Shown here: positions 45,432-58,836 of the stretch, piece after piece
How positions within the stretch are numbered: position 1 is the stretch's first letter
How the letters are laid out: each line of letters begins with the position of its first letter
Assembly: GCA_024811115.1 (NCBI GenBank)
Contig: JAKOGH010001195.1
Span: forward strand, 124,001 to 188,000
Reading direction: 5' to 3'
DNA: 64,000 nt
Source: Terana coerulea
Taxonomy: Eukaryota > Basidiomycota > Agaricomycetes > Polyporales > Phanerochaetaceae
Made by a program: the position numbers and the translations under genes
The notes under the pieces: model-generated
Seen by the model: the letters and a program-made list of their open reading frames with translations, nothing else
Databases searched by the model: none
What the model was told of the DNA's origin: nothing

Positions 45432-48400
45432 ATGCCCCCTTGCCGACAGCCCACGGCTACAAACTCAGTCGCAACGTCTGCCAACACAGCGTCTCGGACA
45501 AGAGCTCCTAGGACTGCTACGTTGCAAACAGAGGAGCTGGCTGCAACACTTGCAACAAACTTGAATATCTCCGACCCAAAGGGGAAGCAGAGAGCTTCGT
45601 CTACCGCAGTGCAGCGTACTACATCCACGCGTACCACCACCCGCAAACCGAAGACCGATGTTGCTCAGAACGCGTCAGATGTCGCCGGACTGGCTCGGGA
45701 ATTGGCTAGTGGGCTCACTATCGCGCGCAAACCCGCCGCTAAGTCTTCGGAGGAGATGTGTGCCGAGGCCATGAGAGAAGTAAACACCGTGTCCAGGAGC
45801 TTGTCGAGTATGCTGGAAATTGGAAGGAAGTCTACGTCCTCCCCTTCGACGCCAACACCAGCAAGCTCAAAGGCCAGGCAAGTGGACCGTGTAGCGGAGG
45901 CTACGAAACTCGCATCTTCCGCAAGACGTGCTCTTCTGACACTCAGAGAATTCAAGCCTGGAGATATTGACGTTGAGAGGGCTGGGTCGAGTATAATTGG
46001 GAAATTGATTTCGATGGAGTTGGTGCGCCCGCTGACATCTTTATGTATGCATACTCCTAATACACTAGTCTTCGCAGCACCCCGTTGCTTTAGAGGCCTT
46101 ATCCGAGTCTAGAGCATGTCTATGCAACTTCTTTCCCCACACCACGCCTGCTTCCCAGATATCCCCATCGGTTCCTCTTAAGGCCACACCTCTAAGCCTA
46201 CCTCTACCATCGCAGCCTCTGACCTCCGACAACGACATTGTACTAACGCTTATCTCATATTATCTATTGTACACAATCATTGCTTTCTCTTACACGACAT
46301 TCTCCAGCCTGGATGGCACGACCTCGACTCACATAACGTCCACGACTTCACCTGTGTCTGCCTTCGCGGCCGCCCTTACGGAAACTACGACCCTACTCCA
46401 ATGGTTGCCATACCTGCAGAGCCTGCCTTCGAAACATATGGACCCAATACTTACCAAAGCATATACCGCGATTACGAAAGCGTCTGCCCTCGCGTCCCAC
46501 TCATCTTCGGAAGCCAAAGATATGTATCGGATACGCACGTATGCGCTACACCTTTGCTACATACTTCGTCTTCCATCCTTCGCCCAACCACCTTCTGGGA
46601 TCAGACCGTCAAATTCACTGTTGGCTTTGTCAAAGATACGGCCAACGAATCGGCTTCAGTAGACCGGAGGAATGAAGCTACGCAGACGGTCCTGTCATCG
46701 TTTGAGGAGATCATGGAGCTCGTGGTGCGCCTGCGGTCAGCAGAAGAAGACAGGAAGGCGTGGCTGAGTGGAAGTGGCTTTATGGGATTCTGCGAGTATT
46801 GGATGGAGTTTGCAAGAAGGGTATGAGGCCCATTTGCTTTTATGGTCCTGAAGGTAACTGACGATTTGCGTAGGCTAAAGACACTGCATTAATGAAGCGG
46901 ATATCTTCCTTCATATCCGGAACTGCAGAAGTGGGTAGTCCCACTAGCAGCCAGGGCACGGACACAGACCCGGCTGGGAAAACAGAGCCAAACGGCATTT
47001 CCGCCTCTGCGCATACTGCACCGCCAAGGCTGAGAACTAGCTCCAAGCAAGAAAGTGCGCGAATCAGTGCCATCCTGACGCAAGCGACTGCTTCACTCGA
47101 GCAGCTTGCAGACGCAAACAGCGAGCACCAGGATTTCACAGAGGCCTTATCGGCAATGGAGATATCCAAGTGCTTCATGCGTGTACTCTATGCTGTGGAA
47201 GACCTCACATCTGAAGACGAGAAACGATACGCAGACAAAGTTCGACGGGCGCTGGAACGCCTGAGGCGCGTTGCTGTAAAAGCTCTGGAGATCGCTCGCA
47301 AGGATTCACTCGCGAAGGGGATCCGTCAAGCGATCCATGTTATCGTCGAGAAGGGCGTCGATGTCCTTGAATATGCTGTCCATGCCGTATGTCTAATGCT
47401 TACTCGTGTGTGTTCAGCCCCGCTTACAGTCGTACTACTCAGACGAAAGCCAGTCACACTGATTTGCTAACACCAATTCTGGACTCGAAGTTCGCCCTAG
47501 GACGCATTGCCCTTGTCATCACACAGCCACTATCCTACACAACTTCCTATGACCACCTTGCGAGTACTGTCACATTGCTTTCCGCCATCGAAGAGTATCA
47601 CTTCGACGAGCTCCCGCATGCGAACTATCTCAGATGCATGTCAGGTGCATTCCATAACCTCGGCGGAACCCTCTATCAAGGTGACCAGTACTCCCATGCG
47701 GCAAGGTTCCTTCTCCAGAGCTGCGAGATTGGCGAAAAGGCTTTGCGAACATACCGCGCAGCTGCGTCCGATCAAGCCGCAGAGGAGAAGGAGAAGGAAG
47801 CTTCGTGGGTACAGCTCGAGGAGCAGATACACCGACGCTGGGAGATCCTGGGCGTGTGTTACTCCAAGACGGGCGACCGCAAGATGGCCTTCGATAGCTT
47901 CGTCCGGTGCATCAAGGCTTACCCATTCTTCAAGTCCTCTTTCATCGAAGAGGGTTCTACTCAAAGTCCCTCGGCGTTTTTCGACAGTACTCTGGCGTTG
48001 AAACACATCGCGAGTATAGTTGATCGGATGACATATACAGGCATATGCGACCTATGGCTGCAGCCGAGGGTCGTCTCGCTCAAGGCCGCCCTATCAGATA
48101 TTTTTGTTCCCGGCGATGCACCAAAGGCAAGGAGCGCCGTCATTGGTGCGCTGCTGGAAAGACAGATTGATAGCCTTGACGGGTGCAAGTGGAAGGATAA
48201 TGGACGGAAGGCGATCCAAGCCCTTTTGGAGGACGCCTTGGACGTCTACCAGCCCAAGGATATGCCGATTCGCAGGGCCCGTGTCATCCTGAAGTACCTT
48301 GAGCACATTTATGCCGACAGCGGCACGCTTCTCACCGATGGCGTTCCCTACGAAGACCTCGGCAACGAGGCTGACGCCCTTCTGACGAGGAAGGACCTCG

Positions 48401-51400
48401 AGCTGGACGCAGGCCTAGTCAGCTGCCGCACACAATACCGGGCAATACTCAAGCTCCGCCTTGCGCTCCTCGTTCACCGCGAGGCGCAAACATCCAAGTT
48501 CTCCAAAGTCGTCGCGTACGCTGAGGAAGCGTGCACGATTTTGAAGGGCGCCTTGAGCGCAGTCGCCCCGCGGCAGTCGCTCAATCCCGTCCAGTCACCG
48601 AAGGCTGTCCGCGTTCAGGCTGGTCGCAGGGTAGTCAGTCGTGGACAACCCGCAGCAGCTTCGCGATTACCGACTGCGCGAACAAGACCGCGGACGGCGA
48701 AGGTTGTGAAGGTTGCAACAGCGGTGCCGACGACGCCCAAGAAGAGAACAGGTGAGTGATATAAGCGCAACCCGTTTGTAATCATTTATGCAAACCTGAT
48801 TATCTGTAGTCTCAGGGCTCCTCAAGTATCAGTTTCACAAAGATCAGTTCTCCAATCGCCGGCTCTGCGTCAAGCCAACCGACGCCACCTGTAGACGATC
48901 TACCGGTTCTGCTCACCCTGCTGCGTAAGATTCATAGGGACTGTTTCACGGTTTTGGTTCTGAGCTTCGTTTTCCGCTAGGTACTACTGCGCATTTGCTC
49001 GGTCTATTGGGTCAAATGGTTACGAAGGTCCACCTTCTCATTGTTACCAGGCGTATATGTGAGAAGTTCATGGACAGCCGACCCGATGGTGTGTTTCTTT
49101 CTTTCTGAATGGATTGCCAAATTGACATGTCTCACTAGATTACGTTGTTGCCTCTGTGGAGCTCGCCCATGAGTACGTGAATCTGGGCAAGGTCGGCAAA
49201 GCGGGGAGCATCTATCACAATATCCTCAGTATTTCCAAGAGAGTTTTGCTGGCAGATGAAACATGCGTTTTACTGAATCTACGTTACGCGGAGTCTCAAG
49301 CTGCGGTTGGCAACGTCTTGAAAAGGTACTTTCCTGACCATACGTCTCCACTACCAAACTGACAGAAACTCACAGCTCATCGGCCTATTGCGATGCATAC
49401 GCTGCCTCCGAAATGCTTCCCGATATTGAAAAGGGAATGCCAACGGCTCAGAAAATCACAGTTCGGACAGCCATCCTGGAAAGAGCGGCAGTCGCGGCGA
49501 GCACATTTGCGATAGTACAATATTCCCGGGTGCGTTGTATTTGATGCCTTTATTTCTCGTGCTAAGACACAATAGGATGACCCTTCAGCTGCTATCAATG
49601 GCCTATTGCAAGCACTTCGGCTATGGAACCGAGCAGTCGATACTCTGTCAAAGCTTGCTCCACCTCCTGCGACTGCCAAAGATAGCGAAGACGAGGGCTC
49701 TAACCCATTCTTATCCGAGCCTGTTGAGGCATCCTCGGTGGATCAAGATAAGCACCGTCTTAGCCCCTCACCGAGCAAGAGGAACACTCCGCAACTTCCT
49801 GCCGCCGATGGCTTAGAATGGCGTATTGCGCATGGCTTACTTGCCACCCTCTTCGCTTTAACCCAAGCCTATGTCGCTCGAGGATCACCCAGAGAAGCAG
49901 AATACTTTGCTCAGCAAGCCAAGGACCTCGCAGAGTCGCTTAACACACCAGCCATGGTGGGAAGAGCAATGGCCCGGATTGGGGAGATTTATCTTCATCT
50001 GCGACAAATCGAGGATAGCCATGCTGCTTTGACGAAAGCCGCCGAGATGGCAGCGAACACGGCTGGGCCGGACGCTGCTGAAATCCGCCGGTTGCACGCT
50101 GAGCACAGTCGGCGACTTGCCGGCGGACAAGAGGCACAGCAGCTATACGAAGAAGCCATGACAATGCTAGAAGAGCTCGACAAAGTCTTCGCCGCTCTCG
50201 ACGGCCAGGATGCTAACCCGCGCAAGTCTCTCGGTGGGCTGTCTCCAAAGTCATCCAAGACGTCAAGCCATCAGGAGGCTTTGGCCCCGAACGTGCTCAT
50301 GGCCATTTTGCGCCAGAATAGTGAGTACTTTTCCTCCGCAATTGAATAACGTGGAGTATTGGATGCTAACCTCTCGTAGTCCGGCTGCATCACGGAGAAG
50401 GGGAGGAATATACTGCCCTTTTAGAACGCTTCAAAGCACTACCCCCAACGGATGAGGCTAAGGTGAGAAAGATTCGTTAGAATTTCCATGAATATACCTT
50501 ATTAACAACCGATCTAGGCCGAGGAAAGTGCTCTCATGGCTAAGCTGTCGATGGAGAACGTCTACACGCGCTTCCAAGCGGATATGTTCCTAAATTCTTT
50601 ATCTGAGTCAGGTGCGTATACCTCCACTTTCTAATTTTCGCGTTGTAATTGAGGAAGCTAGTCATCACGTTGCCTATGGGCATGACCAGGATGAAGGCAG
50701 GAACCTCGGCGGGTGCCCAGGATGTGCTCGGTATACTGAGGAATGCCGAAAAGCTCTTCTGGTCTGACCTGTCTCTCATTGCTCGTCGGGGCAATGTATT
50801 CGACGTGCGGGACGCTGCGACCTCCTTAGCTCTTATCAGAGCTTTCCAGGTATCTCTGGGTGGCTCCGCAAATGACAGCCCGATGCTGGCCGGACGACTC
50901 CTTGGTAGGTAGTCGAGGCATACTATCAGGCTCATAGCAACTGATAGTTGAACCAGACATGTCCGCTGCTATCACTCTTCAGAGAGAGGTCCTCGAAGTA
51001 ATCCAGCACAAGTTCCCCGCTCTTGCCACACAAGACGACCTCCAATGGCCATTGATGACTACGAATGGTTCGGTTCTTCCCCCTCCGAAACCCAAGAGCA
51101 AGACCCGGTATCTGTCCTTCGACTCGGATGATGAAGCAGGTCCTCTCGAAGACTCGTCCGATCAGGCGTTGAAGAACTACTGGGATTCAGTGAGCGCCAA
51201 ATACAAGAACCGGATCTGCGACGCAGACACCCTCGCGCAGCCTCAGGTAAACTCCCTACCAAAGCATTGGACAGTGGTCAGCATCAGCGTCACGGAAGAC
51301 CACAACACCATGTTCGTCACCCGTCAGCGGCCAGGCAAGGAGCCGCTCATCTTCTGCATACCGCTCAAAGAGCGCCGGGACAACGTCGATGAGGACGAGG

Positions 51401-52865
51401 AGGAGTTCCTCACGTTTGACGACGCACTCACTGAGTTGAAGGAGATCATACGTCTCAGCGATGAGGGGACGAGAAATGCTGCGAACGTGCGCAAGGATCG
51501 GAAGGCTGTAGCGGCATGGTGGGCCGACCGAGCGGCGCTTGATCAACGTATGAAGTCCCTCCTCGAGAACATCGAGTTTTGTTGGCTGGGTGCATTCAAG
51601 GTGAGTTCACTATCTATAGATACTCGAGTCGACATCCACTCACGGTGAAATGTTCCAAGACAATCCTTAACGACTCGACCGAGATACCTCACGAGGCGTT
51701 GAGTACCTTCAGGACCCAAGTCGAGCATGCATTCAAGCGGACCATCGTGATGCATGATAAGAAGCAGAAGTCCTCCATGCACCTCACGGACACTCTCCTA
51801 GAATGCTTTGCTACGCTTTCGCCCAAGTGCCGGGACGAGGAACTGGCCGACCTGGCGTATTTCGTGTTGGATCTCTATCAGTTCCACGGCATGCCCGTGG
51901 CCACGGCCGAAATCGACATTGACGAGGTTGTCGTTGACTTGCGCACTGCTCTAGAAGAACACGCCGCACGATGCCAGGGAAAGCTGGTGCCTCCAGAGGA
52001 CTCGCATTTATTCTTAGTGCTGGATAAGAACGTCGCCGGGATTCCTTGGGAGTCTATCCCTGTCCTACGCGGTAGGAGCATCAGCCGCATTCCGAGTATC
52101 GACTTCCTCTTGGACCGTGTGCAATACTGCCAGGATGTATCGGACGCCAGTCGTCAACAAGGAATTGTTGACCGAATCAACGTTGATCCACGCAAGGTGT
52201 ACTACGTCCTGAACCCCAGCGGAGATCTCAAGAATACCGAGGGTCGCTTTGCTGACTGGCTCAAGGAAATGGCTTCAGTCGGCTGGGATGGCGTCGTGGG
52301 CCGTCCACCGAGCGAGTTGCAACTGGCGAACGCTTTGGCGCGGAAAGACCTTGTGATGTAAGTGTTTATCTTCTGTCAGCCCGGGTTTTTACTGACCTCG
52401 AGGTCCAGCTACTTCGGACATGGCGGTGCTGAACAGTACATCCGATCGCACAAGCTGCGTCATCTGCCACGGTGTGCAGCGACCATGCTGTGGGGCTGTT
52501 CATCGGGTGCACTGAAGGAGATGGGTGATTTCGACCGGATCGGCACACCGTACAACTACATACTCTCTGGATGGTGAGTAACCATTAGTTCCGCCCCTTC
52601 ATTCAAGTCGCTCACCATGTTTTGTAGCCCGACACTGGTAGCTAACCTGTGGGACGTCACCGACCGCGATATCGACAAGTTCTCGCAGGCCGTCTTTGAC
52701 AAGATGCACCTAACTCCAGAGCGCGTTGCGCAGTGGAAGCCAGAAGGCGAGGCAGAGCAAGAGACCTCTATCGTCGCTGCTGTTGCGCAATCGAGGGAGG
52801 TCTGCAAGCTGCAGTATCTGACTGGTGCAGCCCCTGTGGTGTATGGCATACCCTTCTACTTGTAA
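45432..52865 (+). CDS. ESP1: Separase (peptidase C50)
   Basis: About twenty exons, roughly 2,100 residues. The N-terminal two thirds are helical repeats (for example HANYLRCMSGAFHNLGGTLY, RRWEILGVCYSKTGDRKMAF, GLLATLFALTQAYVARGS) interrupted by disordered basic segments. The C-terminal protease domain has LVLDKNVAGIPWESIPVLRG, SRIPSIDFLL, VYYVLNPSGDLKNTEGRFADWL, the catalytic His in YFGHGGAEQYIR (codon 52419-52421) and the catalytic Cys in LWGCSSGAL (codon 52497-52499), then ANLWDVTDRDIDKFS and a stop at 52863-52865. Separase cleaves the cohesin kleisin at anaphase and is held inactive by securin. One frame break near 46586-46593 (one base missing before FWDQTVKF) lies inside an otherwise continuous helical region. 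The start MPPCRQPTATNS is followed by a disordered Thr/Ser/Arg-rich N terminus. Confidence 0.92.
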
Positions 52866-52994
52866 CGACACTACGCATTGTCCACGGGCGGCTTGAACAC
52901 TTTACTCCTGCGCAAGATGTGTTACGCAGATATATCACATACATATATTACAACATCCGAATATGCTACATAGCCCAAGTGTGATGAATACAGA

Positions 52995-54126
52995 TTACGC
53001 ATACTAGAGGCACGAAGTCAGCAGCGTTTCGCGAGCGAGATACGATAGGACATACTCTTGTGAACGTGCCCATGGTCATGAATGTCTCCTTTCTCTTCAC
53101 TCCGTCCTTTGGCCCATACAATGACTTCACAGCATCGCTCATATTAGCCTTCCGCTTGACCTCTTCCGAAGCTAGGCTACTGGCGACAGCGCGACTCGCA
53201 GAGGCCATGCTAGGGTTGATGGTCGGCGCTGGTGAAGCAGAAGCAGAGCCATGCTTCTTCTTGGACGCCGGCTCAGAGGCGGCTTCATCTGCCAGAGCAG
53301 CTACTTTCCGCTTCTTGCTCTTTCCTTTTGGCTCAGCTGCGCGCCGCCGTATCATAGCATCGAACATCTTGTCCTCTTCTTCCTGCGGCGGGTTGACAGT
53401 CAAGACGTCGTCCGTTCGGTGGTACTTGGTACCACACTGAGGGCACAGGTCCAGTTGTGTCGAGGGTTCGCCGTCTTCGGGCGAGTCCTTCTCCAGCTTT
53501 CCGCCGTCTTCCCGTGGCGGCGGCGGCGTGCCAGCGACAGCTCGGAGTCCCGATTGTGAGAAGACGCAACCGCAAGTCCAGAGGTATACGAAGGGCTGTA
53601 CGCCGTTCATCTCCCTCAAGGTGAGCGGGCAGATGAATGCCGCCCGGTCGGAGGAGGCGTCAGTAGTGGGTGACTTGCGCACGTTGGGAGTCAGCTTCAG
53701 TGTCTTTACGTCCTATGTAAGGGTAAATTCCACGCATGCCTTCAACAGCGAGATTTCGAGCGCACCTTGAGTGACCGTATGTGACCACAAATGTCCTCCC
53801 CATCTCCGTAAGCAGACTTGTCCAGCAAGAACTCTATGATAGCATCCTTATTGTAAAGCTTGCCTAAGGCGCAAGCGACTACCGGCTCTTGTAATGGACG
53901 CTGTCGGAACAGTTAGAATACTAAGCACTGTCCAATCTATGGAGAACATACCTTAGAAAGGGCACAGAAGAACCACCTTGCCCGAGTCTGGTTTGCTTTG
54001 TCGGCTTGCTCAGCCTTGGGTTTGGTAATGAGTACTTCCGTCCTGGCCTGGGAACCATCTGCTCACCTTGGGCTTGCTCTTCACCAAGTCGCGGCGGTCA
54101 GGGATACTTCCTCCATCATTTCCCAT
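52995..54126 (-). CDS. RTF2: Replication termination factor 2 (Rtf2)
   Basis: Starts MGNDGGSIPDRRDLVKSKPK, the conserved N terminus of the family. Exons continue with RWFFCALSK, RPLQEPVVACALGKLYNKDAIIEFLLD and HIRSLKDVKTLKLTPN. The paired C2HC2/RING-like Rtf2 motif follows: AAFICPLTLREMNGVQPFVYLWTCGCVFS and later LDLCPQCGTKY. A Lys/Ser-rich linker (SKKRKVAAL) and VKSLYGPKDGVKRKETFMTMGTFTR follow; a last short exon supplies YA and the stop at 52995-52997. Rtf2 acts at the replication fork, where it stabilises paused forks at barriers and must be removed for restart. Convergent with separase, with only about 130 bp between stops. Confidence 0.9.
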
Positions 54127-54494
54127 GCTGAAGTGGTGTGATACGAAAAGGCGGAGAAGGTAATGAGCAAGACACTGACAAGAGGAGGAGAGAGGGAGTG
54201 GGGAGAGCGCCCATGATCAAGCCGCTTTGTGACTGTCACGGTACCTTCCCGGTAGCGTTTGTGACCATAACACCTACGTGATGTATCACTCTTCCCACCG
54301 GAGCGCCCATCGTAATTGCTGTTCCTCCTCCGGACCACGACACCCTCCACTGCGTGTTGCCGTAAATATACCACTTGTAAGTGCTCGTACAATTTAAAGT
54401 ACAGCTGTTTGATGATAAGACTTAACTTGTAGTGCTCTATGCAGTAACTATCTCTCACGCCGTTCAACAATGAGATATGTTAGTGGCCTCACGG

Positions 54495-54720
54495 AATACC
54501 TGTTCATCCAGTTGTCCGTCAGCTTGGAACGGTACAATAGGGGTGGGTGTGAATACCGTCAAACAACGAGCATACTCTGGTAAGAACCATGACGTGTGAA
54601 CATATGGACATGGCAAGACGGATCGCAAACATCCTCCGTTCGCGTTGCTCTGCAGATCAGGTGCTGGCGTTCCTGCGGTGCGCACGGAGCATGTGTGTTG
54701 CTTGGTCCTATACATGGCTA
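54495..54720 (-). pseudogene. Possible relic first exon of a dihydrodipicolinate-synthase-like gene
   Basis: The minus strand reads TVFTPTPIVPFQADGQLDEQ, which resembles the opening beta strand of DHDPS/DapA-family aldolases (hydrophobic-TPxxTPF-x3-DG-x-LD). A GTATTC donor follows. No later exon with the Schiff-base lysine or the G-x-x-GE motif is visible downstream on the minus strand, which runs into the RTF2 promoter. If the similarity is real this is a stranded fragment. Confidence 0.3.
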
Positions 54721-56623
54721 GCAGCTTACGGTGAGTAGCTACCGCAGTTCTTCCTTCCTACTTGAGGCGCTACTCATCGGCACGTCATGCTCGCCTGTTA
54801 ATAGCGAAGGTTACTTGAAGTGTTCTCCCGTAGTACGTCCTTATAACACGTCTGTTTCTTGTTGTGCTCATCTTAAGCTATATTTCCCGGAAATGCAAAT
54901 GGTGTGCAATGTGTCAATCGTGTCGAGCTCAATCAAGGCGTGGACCTTGTGAGTGGTGAATGAATTGGCCAAGGCCACCTTTCGGTCTTTGCGTTATTGA
55001 CTTGATGATTTTTAGGATATACTTCGCCTGGTTTACAGAGATCACAAGGCATTACACGACCAACTCATGCGCATTCTCAGTGCCGTGCCGATCCAAGCCG
55101 TGAGCGACGCCAACTCTGATTGGACGAACATGCGCGCTTCTTATTAAAGTGAGTGAATCCTGGTTGCTTCACGGCTGTGCTAAGAATATACAGGAGTTCA
55201 TGGGATGCAGCCGTTCACTGCCGTGGCTTCTAATAACGCCATCCAATTTACCACTGTTCCGCAACAAGGTGTGCTAATTTTGCGCCAGACAAGGCGTTGT
55301 TATAAACACTACAACCAACGATCCGCCGCCCGTATAGCTACCCCTCTGCTCCTCATCCCCCAAACGCTCCACTATCCTGCCTTTATTACGCACCTTCAGA
55401 CACGACGCTCTCGTTGTGCTGTTGTCACGTATGCATACAGAACCTTCGCACGAAGTCACCATCGGGGGTGATAATAATTGGCCCAAGTCAAGTGCTGCTG
55501 ACAAGGTGAAGCTTTTCGTCCAACCGACAGGACTTCATGGGCATGGTGAATGAAGAAAGAGGTCCGGCGGGGGAAAGGGTAAGGGTCAAGAGCAGGCCCG
55601 GTGCGCCTACTGCGTCTATGTAGTGGTGTTGGCAAGACTGACAAGACGGACCTTAGCTTATCCTATGCCTCAGGGCCTTATGCCGGTGCATGCTCGGACA
55701 CCGACAAGCATCTGTGGCTATACTCCCTTCATCGCTTAGGCGGACGTTGCAGACATGACCTCCTCGCTGTCCCACCTTTACCCGATGTATGTGCATCCGT
55801 TGTCGTACCACGCTGGCCCACCGGGCATGCCGCATCTATCGACGGACCTTGCACATTGTCCATGGATGAACCGAGAGCCGTTGCGAAGGCTCGACAGCTG
55901 AACATGCCGTGTGCTGTCCTCGTCTGCTCGGACTGCGCGGTCTCGGGCGTCTATACAGGATCCACCCGCACTTTTCTCGGATATCGCTGCTGCTCGCGAG
56001 TTGTATGGTGGTGCACGCTTCGAATCTGCGGACTGTCCCGAGTTCGCTGTCTTCCCGTGTCCCGCACGCTGTGGGGTTTGGCGGGGTCTGCGCTGCAACA
56101 TGTCACTACCGTTATGCGCCTGGCCGAGGTTGCACCGTTCTCGACGATTTCCCCGGTGCACCCTGACACGCGAGGTGGTACCGGCTGACATCACCATCTG
56201 GACCCGCCGTCCTTCTGTGTACGCTTCTTAATCTCTCACCGTGGTTTAACCGTATACTGATATTCCGGCGGTACAGAGAACGTTGTCAGTGGCGTTCAGC
56301 GACGGACGTAGATGCGCGGTTGCGATTGATCCCGTGGTTGCCGTTAAGTCAGTGCAACGCTTCGATCCGCCAAGCGGGCCCGCGATCCAGCAACGATCTT
56401 CCCCGTACCTTGGATCCCATACGCGCAGAACAGTAACCATTTGTCCGACCGCCGCACGAGATCACCATGACCATGCCTATGTCACTCACCTTCTCCAATT
56501 TTCTCCTTGCAATTTCGCTGTTAATTCTCGGCCCAAGATCGCTTGCCAGCTTCGAGTTTGTCCGCATGCAACGTATATTCACGAGCCTTCGACCACGAGG
56601 CTCGCAGGAGAGGCCTGGTGGCG

Positions 56624-56630
56624 TATAAAA
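56624..56630 (+). promoter_or_regulatory. TATA-like element upstream of the GH7 gene
   Basis: TATAAAA about 235 bp before the cellulase ATG. The distance is long for a core element, so a 5' UTR intron or a second start site is likely. Confidence 0.4.
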
Positions 56631-56865
56631 GCTCTAGCAATTCGAGGAGAAGAAACCAGAGCTCTCACCGCCTTTCCACTCTTGTAAGCGATCCTTCACT
56701 CATCTGCCTCACGGCCCAAGTCTCATTTTCCAGCACAGGTGTTCGAATAGGCTCCTGAAGGCTCTAGAAACCAGGAAACCGTCCTCTGCTGCTGAATAGG
56801 TATGTCTATAAGCGTCTCTCTGGCGAGGAGTCTGTCCCTTATACCTGTGGAATTGTCTAGTCGTC

Positions 56866-58524
56866 ATGTTCCGTTCTGTCGCTCTCGTATCCTTCACCTT
56901 CCTCGCCTTGGTAGCCGGCCAACAGGTCGGTACCAACACGGCTGAGGTCCACCCCAACCTGCCGTCGCAGCAATGCACGAAGGCTGGTGGTTGCAAGACC
57001 CTCAGCACCAAGGTCGTGCTCGACGCGAACTGGCGTTGGCTCCACACCACCAGCGGTTACACCAACTGCTACACCGGCAACTCGTGGGACCAGACCCTCT
57101 GCCCCGACGGCAAGACCTGCGCTGCCAACTGCGCTCTCGATGGCGCTGACTACTCCGGCACCTACGGCATCACGTCGTCCGGTAACTCGCTCAAGCTCCA
57201 GTTCGTGACGGGCACCAACGTTGGCTCGCGTGTCTATCTCATGGCCGACGACACCCACTACCAGATGTTCAAGCTCATCAACCAGGAGTTCACCTTCGAC
57301 GTCGACATGTCCAACCTCCCTTGTGGTCTGAACGGTGCTCTCTACCTCTCTTCCATGGATGCGGATGGAGGCATGACCCGCTTCCCCACCAACAAGGCCG
57401 GTGCCAAGTACGGAACCGGTTACTGCGACTCCCAATGCCCCAAGGACATCAAGTTCATCAACGGCGAGGTGAGGGTTTACTTGTACAGTAATGCTAGCGA
57501 AGTTCTGACACGCTTTCGATAGGCCAACGTCGCTGGCTGGAACGGCACCTCCGCGAACACCGGCACTGGTAGCTTCGGTACCTGCTGCAGCGAGATGGAT
57601 ATCTGGGAGGCGAACAACGATGCTGCGGCGCTCACTCCCCACCCTTGCACCACCACCGACCAGACCCGCTGCTCCGGCGCGGACTGCACCCGTGACACTG
57701 GTCTCTGCGACGCCGACGGCTGCGACTTCAACTCCTTCCGTATGGGCAACAAGAACTTCCTCGGCAAGGGCATGACCGTCGACACCAGCAAGCCCTTCAC
57801 CATCGTCACCCAGTTCCTGACCAACGATAACACCTCCACCGGCACCCTCTCTGAGATCCGTCGCCTCTACATCCAGAACGGCAAGGTCATCCAGAACTCC
57901 AACGTCAACGTCCCCGGCATCGACCCCGTCAACTCGATCACCGACAACTTCTGCGCCCAGCAGAAGACCACGTTCGGCGACACCAACTACTTCTCCCAGA
58001 AGGGTGGTCTCAAGAAGATGGGCCAGGACCTCGCCGCCGGCATGGTGCTCTCGCTCTCCATCTGGGACGACTACGCCGTCAGCATGCTCTGGCTCGACTC
58101 CGACTACCCCACGAACAAGGACGCGTCCGCCCCCGGTGTCGCCCGCGGCAGCTGCGCCACCACCTCCGGCGTCCCCGCCGACATCGAGAAGTCGTCGGGC
58201 AGCTCGTCGGTCACCTTCTCCAACATCAAGTTCGGCGACATCGGCACCACGTTCTCCGGCACGGCGTCCTCGCCCAACCCGCCCGCCAGCTCCGCTCCCG
58301 TCGGCTCCAGCTCTGCCTCCGCTCCCGTCACCACCCCTCGCAGCCCGCCTCCGGCGCCACCGCTGCTCAGTGGGCTCAGTGCGGCGGCACTGGCTTCACT
58401 GGCCCCACCGTCTGCGCTTCCGGCTTCACCTGCCATGTCATCAACCCTTGTGAGTCTTTTTAGCCTGGATCATCGCAGAGACGTGTCACTTACACCTTTT
58501 CCAGACTACTCCCAGTGCTACTAA
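56866..58524 (+). CDS. GH7 cellobiohydrolase with CBM1 (CBH I)
   Basis: Three exons, about 516 residues. The signal peptide [18 protein letters not shown] ends before [12 protein letters not shown], the usual GH7 mature N terminus. The catalytic site lies in [13 protein letters not shown] (Glu codon 57592-57594 as nucleophile, Glu 57607-57609 as acid/base, Asp between). Loops characteristic of processive CBHs rather than endoglucanases are present ([25 protein letters not shown]). A Ser/Pro/Thr-rich linker leads to a family-1 carbohydrate-binding module, [17 protein letters not shown], then FTCHVINP and, after a last intron, YYSQCY. In the linker a C4 run at 58334-58337 lacks one base, so the CBM1 is out of frame as given. 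The enzyme releases cellobiose from the reducing ends of cellulose outside the cell. Confidence 0.95.
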
Positions 58525-58836
58525 GCGGCGGGAAGGTTCGGTGTTTTGGTTTGCAAAAACGGGCTTGCTCGTCGGTTTGTACATGTATACATTTTCCTTA
58601 CCGAAAAGTCGATGATGTAGAGTCATCTCTGAAAAGCATCGGGTTGTGGCGACGGTCGAGTAGTCGATAGTCATAATCATGTAAATATATTGTATTGGAT
58701 TCCCGAGTCTTCCGCATATTCTCTCTCTGCGTGATATAAGGGATGCAGCTCTTGTCCGTCGCTTGGTCTCTGCTAAACCATCTCTTGGGACAGTAGCTCG
58801 TGCGCATCCTTGACCCCGAGTCTTCAACTGAGGCTC

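Larger units (their letters stand above)
54127..56865. other. 2.7-kb gene-poor stretch
   Basis: Between divergent RTF2 and the GH7 gene. It contains a possible relic exon (listed separately) and, on the plus strand at 55755-56231, frames such as MTSSLSHLYPMYVHPLSYHA and DIAAARELYGGARFESADC that look weakly coding but cannot be chained. The right end holds the promoter of the cellulase gene. No RNA gene seen. Confidence 0.35.
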
